In this document: piece after piece, positions 12,290-23,900 of the stretch
Numbering within the stretch: position 1 is the first letter of the stretch
Layout of the letters: each line of letters begins with the position of its first letter
NCBI RefSeq assembly: GCF_958979055.1
Contig: NC_084894.1
Location: forward strand, 25,876,116-25,940,115
Source of the DNA: Alnus glutinosa
Taxonomy: Eukaryota > Streptophyta > Magnoliopsida > Fagales > Betulaceae
Direction of reading: 5' to 3'
DNA length: 64,000 nt
The notes under the pieces: model-generated
The model's input: the letters and a program-made list of their open reading frames with translations, nothing else
Told to the model about the DNA's origin: nothing
Databases searched by the model: none
Position numbers and translations under genes: made by a program

Positions 12290-14040
12290 TGATAAGTCTT
12301 GAATTATTCAATTCAAGACCCCTTAATTTGCATTTGTTAAACCTAGTTTGTATTGTATATATAACGTTTTGTTATGTTTTAGTGTTTTCTCTTATTTTCA
12401 GGTCTTAGTCGAAATCTAATTCAAAACACTTGAATTAGACATGAAAATACATCAAGGGTATTTTAGTCATTTCCAGAGTTCGAAATTGATCCTGAGAAAA
12501 ATGGAAAATTGTCCAAGGCATTTCGATAGATCGATTATTTGTACATCAATAATTCGATCGATCGACTTCTCGATCGATCGACATAATTTCGATCGATCGA
12601 AGTCGTGTCTTCCAGAAAGTTCAGATATTCTCAGATCTTTGTATTGTTTGTGCGATCCAAATTTAAAGTTGGATTTTGTGGACAGAAATGAACGTCGACC
12701 AGCTCTGTTTGTGCGGCTAGGATTCACTCTTGATGATCTTTTGTAAATCCAATTCTCTATATATATGAGATTAGGGTTATAGGTTAGATCATGCATCTTT
12801 TGAGATTTCGGATTTGCTCAGATGTATCACTTTAATTCCTTGCGTTTTTAGTTTCCTTTAGTGCACGTTTTCTGGGCTTAGTTCCAGAGAGCTTGTCCCC
12901 TTTCCTTAATTTCAAGTTCTAGTTTAGCTTGTTCTTCATTTTCTTTCTTTTTTGTAATCCGAATTTCTTTAAGTTTAATATAGTTGTTTTTAATTCGTTT
13001 CTTTCTTGTTTCTTTACTGCTTTCCTTTAAATTTATGCTTAACTTAGATGCAATTCATGTCTAGCTAATTTAGTCCTTAGGGTTTGATCAAAAATCCAAT
13101 CCAAAAACTATGAAGTGTTCTTGATGTTCTTAGGATTTTCTTTAGATGTTTGATGATTGTTAAGGGCTAGAGAATATCAAAACCCATGCTAAAAGGTTTT
13201 GGTATCAAGATTCCAATCAAATTTATTCATGAAAAAGAGTTTAACTTGTCTATGAGTTTTCCTTGAAGTCTTGAGTAAAACCAACGTTCTTGGAAACAAG
13301 AACGATGTCTTTTTCAATGGTGCTATTTGACATGATATATGATTTCTCATTAGAGTTACCTTATAGGGTATGCTAGGGAACACCAAACATTTCATCCCTT
13401 TGGTAGTCTAATTGTCTTTCAATTGTAGTTTAATTTTATATGGAATGATTTGGTGTGAAACTAGATATCTTATCATTGTGGCCTAAATAGGGTTTTCATG
13501 TATTGTGTACACTTATTAGGATGTGTTATAGAGTAGTAAGCTAGGGCACGTTAGTCACTCCACACCTTTGGTAGAGTAAAATGTTTTCAATTATAGTTTA
13601 ATCTTTACGTGGAGTTGATTAACGTAAATCTAGGTGCTTTACGATTACGTCTTAACGAAAGTATTTTCATGTCGAGGTCGTCGTAATGGTTGACGCCCAT
13701 TACGCGCTCATATCAAGCATGTTAGGAAGATCCATATAGACTTTAAGCATTGCATAGGTTGAGGATTGGATATGATCAACACTAAGTTTTCTTTTAAGTT
13801 AATTTCATTTCCGTTTCCATTTCTTTCACTTTATCGTTGTAGCTTCAATTCTACAACTTTTGTTTTTACTTTTGTTGATAAATTAAGTTAGATACGCTCT
13901 TCTCATATCCTATTACGCAAAACATCCAATAATCTCTGTGGTTCGATCACCCTTACTATAGTACAACCGATTCGTACTATTGCGAGTGGTAAACTTATAA
14001 ATATTAAAATCCACGTATCGTGTCGTTGAGACGCGTACCA
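12290..14040. mobile_element. Solo LTR (1751 bp), probably Ty3/Gypsy
   Basis: The sequence TGATAAGTCTTGAATT ... GACGCGTACCA is flanked by GTGTA at 12285-12289 and 14041-14045. Removing it restores a continuous match to the reverse complement of 17620-17830 in the sister element. TG...CA ends and a 5-bp duplication with no internal region mark a solo LTR, the usual product of LTR-LTR recombination. A TATA-like tctatatatatga lies near 12757. The TGATAAG...ttgaatt start and GACGCG end resemble Athila/Tat-type LTRs (family inference, weak). Confidence 0.82.
12530..12606. repeat. Cluster of GATCGATCGA palindromes
   Basis: cgatagatcgat, cgatcgatcgac (twice) and cgatcgatcgaag occur within 75 bp of the solo LTR, upstream of its TATA-like box. 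It gives overlapping palindromic ORFs on both strands, none of them credible. Confidence 0.8.
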
Positions 14041-14527
14041 GTGTACGCGAGACTAAAAAGAAAAGTTGGTTCATTTGGAAAAAAAACTCAGTTAGTTTAA
14101 TATCACTGAGGTGGTGAACTCATCCCTTCACCTATACGGATGTGGCAAACCCCCACAACCGTATAGATGATGTCCATTTGACTGCAGGTACACCTGACTT
14201 AGAGGAGGACCCCGTAGCTGCGTATTTGGGATATTACGATTGAAGCACACTGTGACAGTCGTATTGAGTTGGACTATGGAGTTCACTCTTTTGGGGTATT
14301 TTGTATATGACTCTTTTGTATAGACCACATGTATATTTAGATGTGCTTTCCGTTATGAGATGTAACGTTATGATTATTCCGCTGTTAGATATTACTCTGA
14401 ATATCAGGTACATGATATGGAGCATGTATGTATGTTGGCTGAGCGACACGTAGTCGTGCCACTGTGATGACCCTTTTATGTTTTATAAATATTTTATACA
14501 AAAAAAAAAAAAAAATGGGTCGTCACA

Positions 14528-17034
14528 CTTATGACTTTGTTTGCCAATGCCTTAGTTCCTGAATGATTTCCGCATACCCCATGGTGTATCTCTCTCAAGA
14601 CATAATCTGCATCTTCATCCAGCAAACACTTCAATAGGGGGAGAGAATACCCACGCCTGTACAGGGTTCCACCGACCAACACATAGCGAGCCGAGTTTCG
14701 AACGACTCTTTGAGCTTCCTCTTTCCTCGGGGGGAGCTCACCCATTTTCAAATACCGTATAACCTCCGCCCCCCACTTAGGCTCCGCCTCGTTTAACTGC
14801 AGCACCTCTCCAGTCGATGATATCGTCGGGCAAGCTTTGATCAGGATCTTGTACCCTCCCACTGTTGCTGCCGAGTCTGTCCCCGAACCGATGCGCGAAA
14901 GAGCATCCGCTAGGCCATTTTCCTCCATGGGGACCTTTGTTAATACAACCTTATCGAATCATGGGTAGAATTGACGTACCTTTTCGAGGTACTGAGACAT
15001 CCTCGCCTCCTGTGCAGTGTAACTTCCATTCACCTACTCAACCACAACCCGTGAATCGCTCCGGATCTCAAGGTTTATTATTCCCATTTCCCGTGCGGTT
15101 TCCATGGCCGAGAGCACAGCTTCATATTCAGCCTCATTGTTTGTAGCAACAAAACCAAATTTGAGGGCGTACCTGAATTCTTCTCGATTGGGACCCCAAA
15201 ACACTATTCCAACTCCACATCTTCCACCCGTCGACGAACCGTCAACATAGACAATCCAAGTTGAGCTCTTCGGGAGCCCCTCTGTATCCAGGCTTTCATT
15301 CATTTCTACCACGAAGTCCGCCAAAGCTTGCCCCTTTAGGGCCGTCCGAGGGTGGTATTCAATATCGTACTGCCCTAATTCGATCGCCCAATTTACTAGC
15401 CTTCCCGATAAATCTGGTTTCTGCAATATTTTTCGGAGAGGATATTCTGTGAGCACCCGCACTGCATGTGCTTGGAAGTAGGGTCTTAATCTTTGAGCCG
15501 AAATCACAAGAGCATATGCCAACTTCTCTATGCGCGGATATCGTTCCTCCGCCCCATGTAACACCTTGCTCGTGAAATACACCAGCCTCTGCTTGCCTGA
15601 CTCCTCCCTCACTAATACCGAATTAACCGCGGTTCGAGAGACCGCGAGATACAAATAAAGGATCTCTCCTTCTACCGGGCGACTCAGAAGTGGGGGATTG
15701 GCCAAGTAGGTTTTCAACTCTCCGAAGGCTCTCTCACATTCTTCCGATCAGCTGAAGGCTTTCTTCAAGACCTTAAAGAAAGGCAGGCATTTATTCGAGG
15801 ATCGAGAAACAAAACGATTCAGCGCTGCTAGCCTCGTCGTCAGCTGTTGCAGCTGTTTTGTTGTCCGAGGGGACGGCATTTCTAGGATAGCCCTTACCTT
15901 GTCAGGATTCGCCTCGATTCCCCTTTGCGACACCATAAACCCCAGGAACTTTTCAGAATCAACACCGAACGCGCATTTCTGCGGGTTTAATTTCATGTGG
16001 TACTTGCGCAGTGTATCGAATGCCTCCGCTAGATCCGCAACATGATTATACGAGGTTAGGCTCTTAACAAGCATGTCATCAACATACACTTCCATGTTTC
16101 GCCCGATCTGAGTTTGGAACATTTTGTTCATGAGCCTCTGATAAGTGGCCCCAGCATTCTTCAGTCCGAACGGCATTACTGTGTAGCAGTATAGCCCTCG
16201 ATCAGTCGTGAATGAGGTTTTCTCCTGATCGGACTCTGCCATACGTATCTGATTATAACCGGAGAAAGCGTCCATAAAGCTCAACACCTCGTGCCCTACC
16301 GTCGAATCAACGAGCTGATCTATCCGGGAAGGGGAAAGCAGTCTTTCGGACAATCTTTGTTAAGATCCGTAAACTCCACACGCATTCTCCATTTCCCATT
16401 CGCTTTCTTCACCAATACCACATTGGCCAACCATTCCGGATAATCAACTTCTCGAATAAACCCAGCTTCAAGTAATTTTCGTACCTCATCCACAATCGCT
16501 TGGTTGCGCTCGGGTGCAAAAGTCCTTTTCCACTGCTTCACTGGCCTGCAATTCCGATCGACATTTAATTGATGCTCGATGACTGAGGGGTCTATTCCCG
16601 GCATTTCACTGTGTTCCCAGGTGAAGACATCGACATGGTCTCGCAAAAACTCCACCAACTTCTTCTTCTCTACCTCCGGAAGCTGCGCTCCAATCCGAAG
16701 CTTCCGATTTTGGGGTCCGACCGTTACATCTTCTAAATCTCCGGTCGGACTCCTCATCTGTAGTTGCTACTTGTCTGAAGGGCCCACCCCTATGTCAGGG
16801 CATGCTCTTCGGGAGGGGTTTCCTAAAGAGATATTATAACACTTACGAGCTGCTTTCTGCTCTCCCCGGACTACTCCCACTCCATCTTCTGTTGGAAACT
16901 TCATGCAGAGGTGGGGTATCGACGTTACCGCCTTCAACGGCTTGCGCTGTCCTTCCGAAGATAGCATTGTAAGCCAATGGTTGATCAACTATAAGGAACT
17001 TCACCGAAATCGTTTTCTGCGCTGGGGGGCTCCC
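14528..17034 (-). mobile_element. Tat-lineage Ty3/Gypsy, protease tail to RT, RNase H and integrase N-terminus (degenerate)
   Basis: This is the middle of the same minus-strand element. From 17034 down: protease tail (KFLIVDQPLAYNAIFGR); RT with EAGFIREVDYPEWLANVVLV, LSFMDAFSGYNQIRM and catalytic EVYVDDMLVKS (16100 area); connection plus first RNase H; then an archaeal-type RNase H (WIVYVDGSSTGGRCGVGIV, TNNEAEYEAV, SDSRVVVE), the second RNase H that marks the Tat lineage; then NGLADALSRI and the integrase zinc-finger start (GVCGNHSGTKALANKV) at 14533. Several frame changes and stops (for example near 16330 and 15730) break the polyprotein. Shared CTCCC (17030-17034 and 27678-27682) joins it to the gag-protease part across the 17035-27677 insertion. 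Confidence 0.93.
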
Positions 17035-18249
17035 TGTGACGACCCGTTTTTTTTTTTTTATATACAAAACGTAAAACGAGTCCTCACAGTGGCACGACTA
17101 TGTGTCGCTCAGCCAACATATGGCACATGCCCCATAACATGTACCTGATAATCAGAGTATAACATACATCTATCTATGCAGCGGAAAACATAAATCTAAA
17201 TAGCGGAAATTACAACTTATACATCTATCACACATTAATTACAACATTGAGCCATTTAACATATATCTGTTTGAGTCTTATTAACACAATATTTACATAA
17301 CAATAATGGCTTAACAAAGAATAAGTGACACAAACGTCACAAGCCATACCAAACCTATAAAATAGTGGACAACTCGTGGTCCGACAATTACAACCGTCGC
17401 GGTGAGCTTCAATCATAATATCCCAAGCACACTGCTACCGACCCATCAACTATACCAAAGTACCTGCAGCCAAAGAAACATCATCTACACGGTTGTGGTG
17501 GTATCCACATCCGCATAGGTGAAATAATGAGTTCACCGCCTTAGTATACCTCATACTAAGACCTCAGTGGTATAAGACTAACTGAGTTTTCACAAAGAAC
17601 CAACCTCTATTTATTTTTAGTCGTGCGAGCACTATATTAGCCACAATTTACCAACAGCTAATGTAGCAACCACCGACTATTCAGAAAACATTTAAAACAT
17701 ACTATATAGCTGTGAACATATGTAGAAGTTCCAATCTACCGCTTGGAAGATTCTACATATAGACCCCTCTATAATAATACTTTTCACCGGTCGCTCAGAC
17801 ATATGTGCACACGATCACTCCATCACAGATATCACGTATACACATAAGTCTTAAGCAAAGAACATGGCATCTTACTCTTCCATACTAGGATAACATCCTT
17901 CAACAAAACACTCGCAACACCATCTCTAATCGTATTCCAGCTTCGTGCTTTGAACGTCAGTAGATCATGAGAGCACTAGAGTTAAACTCAATCATGCTAA
18001 CACGTCTTTCCTGAAGAACAAGAACAGTCAACCTTCCTACTCATAGACATGCCATTACTCGCACCTGAGTAGTCATGTATCTATGTACTTTCAAGTTCAA
18101 TGTATGACCTTAACACATGACTATCCGATAGAAATATACATAAGATCTTTTTCATGAAGACTCTTATGCATACGAATACGTCTAGTAAAACTACTCATAA
18201 CATAAAAACATCACTCGTAAAACAATGCTATAATGCTATGCATGAACTG

Positions 18250-18400
18250 GGGCTAATAATGCTGCTGATACTGATATGCTGCTAATACTGATACTGTTAT
18301 GCTGCTGATACTGATACTGCTGATACTGATACTGTTATGCTGCTGATACTGATACTGCTGATACTGTTATGCTGCTGATATACTGATACTGCTGGTATGT
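18250..18400 (+). repeat. CTGATACTG minisatellite
   Basis: Units of gctgctgatactgatactg and gatactgttatgctgctgat alternate about ten times. A shorter version occurs in the related copy C at 45647-45705, so the repeat belongs to the element family. Confidence 0.85.
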
Positions 18401-20625
18401 ATGCTCTATACTACATGCTCAATGTTCCGTGCTTGACCAGTATATATTTCACTACTGTGTCACGCTGAAATCATGCATTTGTTAAATCACATCCTCTCAA
18501 AACTAAACAAATCCAGCATTTTACCCAACACTTTGAAATCATTCAAAACTTAGTTTCTTTATAAAATCTAAACAGTTTCAACATGACATGTTCTCAAACA
18601 ATTTGCATAATTTAAATCTCAACCGCAGAACTTAACATTTTAAATCTAGTCAATACTTTTCACTCTTGCACTATCTCTTAAACATCATTGATATAGTTTA
18701 AACATAATCGAAACTAATAAATCATCTCAAAGCATATACATTTCATCATATGGTTGGTTCAGTTTCATAAACAATATATATTTTTCTCAATCCAATACAT
18801 ATAAAAATATATATTTTCTCAGTGAGTGGAATACCCACCTTGGCTGCATTAGACTCCTGACTCGAACTTTCACTGGATTCCAATTACTCGAACTCTACAT
18901 TGGAGAACAAGTCTACGTCTCCAATCACGACACAAGCCTGCAAACCTTAGTATCGTTAGACTACACTATTGAATCTCATACTCTATGACATCCTAACTAC
19001 CCGCGTGCTCACACGTCACGTCACGTCATTCGCTTCTAAGCTATCTAGATACCTTAAGCTATTATTAGATCAGTCGTTGGTTATAGGTTATTATTATATT
19101 CCACTTTAATCTTTAAAACACGTTTACTATTTTATTTGTCTCTTTATTACATTTACAGCATATTGTCATTATTGTTAATCTTTTTATAGCTTATTGCTTA
19201 TGTACTAACTTATCATTATTTACCGGACTCATATTCATGTATATGTCTATGTATATATATATATACATGCAATGATTAACAAGCTTAGACCTAATCCATT
19301 AGTACACATAAATACTTTGTGGATATGATTAGGTGAATTAGTTACTATGTTGTTGCACAACGAATTTATAACACACCTATAAGTTCTATAAGTCCTCTAA
19401 CTTATTTTTGCAAACCTAGGGTTATTTGAGAATGGTTCTTTAACATTCTTATTAATTACTAACCATTTTGCATAGTTTGTCTTTCATTCACTAAGTTAAC
19501 AATATATATATTTAACTCATATATATGCATATGTATATATACATATATACCTTCAACATTTAAACCTAATCCGATAATACACTAAAACACTTAGTGTACA
19601 TGGATAGGTGAATTAGGTACTAAGTTGTCTTGTTATCATTATTAACTATTAAGACTTATAGTTAGTTTATCCATTTAAGCTAACTAAGTATATTCGATCC
19701 TTGCATATATACTCATTGACGTAAGATTATATTAGACATCACAACTCTATGTTCTTTTAACCTTGACCACTACATTAATACTTTACTAGCTTCTAACCTT
19801 CCAAGTAGTTTAGATTATAAAACCTAGACACACTAGTGACCATTATCTTGTTTCTCATTCTCACTTAGTACCAAGATGGAGATTTAATCAACAATTAGCA
19901 ATTCATCCTACTCTAAACATCCAAATGGTTTATAATAAAGAATATAACTTTAATCAATTCCACTTTATCCAACCTATACCCAAAATCCTCATTTAACACA
20001 ATCTTTAAATTATAAACATCAACAACTCATTCATCAAAATCATCAACCCAAAACCAAATTTGGATTTCACCAAACATCTATCAAACCAAATGGAAATTCC
20101 AAACATAGTCCTAGATTCCGACTCAACATCCATACACTTTAAGAAATTCCACAACAATATTCAATAGAGAAACAACCAACATCACCTCAAAACTAACTCC
20201 CAAATTAGTAGCTATCTTACCCAAAATCATCAAGAACCATATACATAAATCCAGCCCACAAAACCAAGTCAATTAACCCAATTAATAATCAACAACCTCA
20301 TACATAAGCCCTATTCGGCTATGCTCAGAAAAATCCACAAAACAGCCCACACACACACTGTTCTGCCGCCCAAAACAGTGAACACTCGAGCTCCCAAATC
20401 AGTAGACAGCCCGCAAAAACCCATACAATCGATTCAAATTCATCAATTCTTAAACTATGCATAGTCAAAACACAATCGATTGAAAAGCCCCCCTAATTAT
20501 CAAACCCTAATTCAATAATAATCAAATCAATCCCCAAATAAATCATCATAGGTTATAAGAAATTACCCCAAGGATTTTCGTAGCAAATCCACTGAAAAAC
20601 GCCACTGGCAGCTGCTGGAAAATGC

Positions 20626-20945
20626 TATTGGATTAGATAACGTAGAAGACTTATCGGCTAGTGATAACACCAAAGTATCCGAGTTAGAGTATGACTCTTT
20701 CTCTATTGATAAACTCTAAACTAGTTGAGTTGTGTTAAACTAGGTCTCTAGAGTTATACTAGACTAGTTGAGTTGTGATAAACTAGGTCTCTAGAGTTAT
20801 AAGATAACTAAGAGAGTTTGTGTTTTAGTCAACTACATGTAAATCACATCTAGAGTTTATCTAGATGATTCGGTTCTCTATATAAACAAACACGCTGCAG
20901 TACATTCAGGTATGCAGATTATTCCAAATATCATGTAATTCTATA
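20626..20945 (+). repeat. Copia 5' LTR (320 bp)
   Basis: It contains two near-repeats (gttgagttgtg-taaactaggtctctagagtta) and a TATA-like tctatataaacaaacac at 20877, followed by the likely transcription start region. TA...TA termini. Confidence 0.93.
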
Positions 20946-20958
20946 TGGTATCAGAGCC
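20946..20958 (+). other. Primer-binding site, Met tRNA type
   Basis: TGGTATCAGAGCC abuts the end of the LTR directly, with no spacer. Confidence 0.92.
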
Positions 20959-20976
20959 ATTGAAAGACAAACGTCT

Positions 20977-23900
20977 ATGGCTATCCCAACCTCTGAAACC
21001 GAATCCACCCAAACCTCAAACCCACCTCCTATCTCCTCCACTGTTACCCCTCCTGCATCTTTACCACATATCCACAATGTTCATCATCATATCTCAGAAA
21101 AACTCACCCAAGAAAACTATATCCTATGGAAATTTCTTATGGTTCCTTTTCTAGAGGGCCAAAACTTGTTCGGCTATGTTGATGGCACAATTCCGCAACC
21201 TCCCAAGCTTATTCCTGATAGTACCTCTGGCCTTCTCATTACCAATCCTGCTCACTTATCCTGGTTTCATCAAGATCGAATGATCTTTAGTGCAATTATT
21301 TCCACCCTGTCCGTTGAAACCCTACCCCATGTAATCGGCCTCACTACATCTCGTGATGTCTGGACTACATTGGAAACATTATTTGCTGCTCAGTCTCAAT
21401 CTCGTATTCTCCAACTTAAGCAGCAGCTCTCAAATCTGAAGAAAGGTACTCAATCTGTCTCTGCCTATTTTCAGAAAGCTCAAGGATTTGCCAACCTCCT
21501 GGCTGCTATTGGCAAGCCCATTGACAATTCTGAACTCATCTCCCACATCCTTGCTGGCCTGGGTGTCGATTATGACCCCCTTGTTACCTCTGTCACTACA
21601 AGGCAAGACTCGATCCCTCTCAATGATCTCTATGGCTACATGTTGTCCTATGAGCAGCGTCTTGAGGCCCACAAATCAGTACTTGAAGTCAACATCTCTA
21701 CTGCCAACATGGCTCAACGGCAGAACCCATCCTCTTCACGGAACAATCGTGGCCCCAACTCGGGTTATCGCAACTTCAACTTCTCTCGGGGCAGGGGGCG
21801 TGGCCGTGGTCGTGGACCACCTCCTCATCATTTTTCTGGTCCTGGCCAGTTCCAGCGTCCGATCTGTCAAGTTTGCCACAAGCAAGGCCACACAGCTGCA
21901 ACCTGTTGGTATCGGTTTGAGCAAGGACATCAGGCCGACAATTCTCCAATGAATGCCAACTTGGCTGCTGTCTCTTCTGCATCAGATTCTCAATGGTATC
22001 ATGACACTGGCTCCAATGTCCACCTCACCAATGATTTCTCCAATCTCAACATGCATGCTGAGGAATACCATGGCAATGACCAGATCCAAGTAGGCAATGG
22101 GCAAGGTTTGCACATTTCAAATTCTGGTCGTGGACTCTTACCCACTCCATCACGTAACTTTCACTTATTTTCTCTTTTTCATGTTCCTCAAATACAGAAA
22201 AATCTTATCTCTGTTAATCAATTCACACGTGACAACAATGTCTTTATTGAATTCCATCCTACTTTTTTCTGTGTTAAGGACCTTCGAACTCGGCAGCTCC
22301 TCCTCCAAGGCCCGAGTAAACTCGGCCTCTATCCATGGCCATCCTCTTCCTCTTCCCTGTCCAGGAGTCTTGCTGCCTTCATTGGTGAAAAGGTTCCCCT
22401 AGATCAGTGGCATCTCAGGCTTGGTCATCCTGCCTCTCCCATTGTCAATCAAGTTGTTCAACTCCACAAGCTACCCGTGTCTCCAGCAAAGTCTTCCTCC
22501 ATATGCTCTCCCTGTCAACAAGGGAAAAGTCACCGGTTCCATTTTAGTTATTCCCCTTCAATTTCAAATAGTCCTCTCCAATTGTTGTTTCTTGACGTTT
22601 GGGGCCCTGCCTCTGTAACTTCTGTAAACAACAACCGTTTTTATTTAAGTGTGGTTGATGATTTCAGCAAATATACATGGCTTTTCCCACTTGCATTTAA
22701 ATCTGAAGTTTGTGCAACCTTTCTTCGTTTCAAACAACTTGTTGAAACATTCTTTAACACTAAAATCAAATCTGTTCAAAGTGACAATGGTGGTGAATTC
22801 CTCCCACTTCAAAAATCTCTCAATTCCATGGGAGTCTCTTATAGGCTAAGCTGTCCTTACACCCATCATCAAATGGGAACCGTCGAAAGAAAACATCGCC
22901 ACATAGTTGAAACTGGATTATCTCTTCTTGCTACGGCTAGTGTTCCATTCACCTTTTGGGATACAGCCTTTGAAACAGCAACCTACCTCATCAATCGACT
23001 TCCCTCTAAAGTCACCAAGAAAATGTCTCCTTATGAGTGTCTATTTCACAGCATTCCCGATTACAAATACTTGAAAATTTTTGGTTGTGAATGCTGGCCA
23101 TTTCTTCGACCATATAACTCCTTCAAACTTTCCTTTCGTTCCTCCTCTTGCGTGTTTATTGGATATAGCAAAAACCATCTTGGCTATAAATGCCTTCATA
23201 TTCCTTCCGGTAAAGTTTATATTGCAAGACATGTTGTCTTCAATGAAAATAGTTTTCCATTCTTAACTTCCAAGTCAAACACCTCTTCCTCCTCTCCTCA
23301 AATACCTTCATCTCTGTTGGTTCCTTATGTCCCCTCATCAATTCCTCCAATCTCTAGGTCCTCTCAGAATACACCCAGTATTCCTCCTTCATCAACCTCT
23401 GCTTCATCTCCCATTGAACCTCTCACTACCTCTCCCACTCTTCAACCTCCAGTCAATTCTGAATCTCCCTCTAATTCCGAGTTAACTCCTTCACCTGAAC
23501 CCCTGCCTATCCTTCCAACTCGAGTCCATGGCATGACCACTCGGTCTCAGAATTTGATTCACAAACCCTACACATTCACTGATGGCAGAGTGAAGTATCC
23601 ACCTCCTCAAGCTCTTACAGCCACCATAGCAGCACATGAAGATGAACCCACTTGCTATTCTCAAGCAAGTAAAAATCCTGAGTGGCGTGCAGCAATGAAC
23701 AACGAATTTGATGCTCTTCTCAAAAATGGAACATGGTCCCTTGTTCCATTCTCCCCACAAATGAATGTCGTTGGTTCTAAATGGGTTTTCAGGATTAAAA
23801 GGAAAGCTAATGGAGATATTGAACGCTACAAGGCTCGTCTAGTAGCCAAAGGGTTTCATCAACAACCCGGGATTGACTTTGCAGAAACATATAGTCCAGT

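Larger units (their letters stand above)
997..14527 (-). mobile_element. Large non-coding LTR-type element, copy A (TGTGACGACC family), inserted in the Gypsy integrase
   Basis: On the minus strand this insertion starts TGTGACGACCC at 14527 and ends CATTACA at 997. It is flanked by the 5-bp duplication CTTAT (992-996 and 14528-14532), which restores the Gypsy reading HSGTKALANKVI then RVGYYWPTM. TG...CA ends plus a 5-bp duplication indicate an LTR element. With the two nested insertions (3357-11992 and 12290-14040) removed it is about 3.1 kb, with no gag or pol, so a very long solo LTR or a non-autonomous derivative is likely. Related copies start at 17035 and 44411. It contains a T/A-rich leader just inside the TGTGACGACC end and a GC-richer zone near 1380-1640. 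Confidence 0.8.

Noticed and set aside
12441-12796. Overlapping ORFs of about 100 codons on both strands
   Set aside because: They run through GATCGATCGA palindromes in the solo LTR; no domain.
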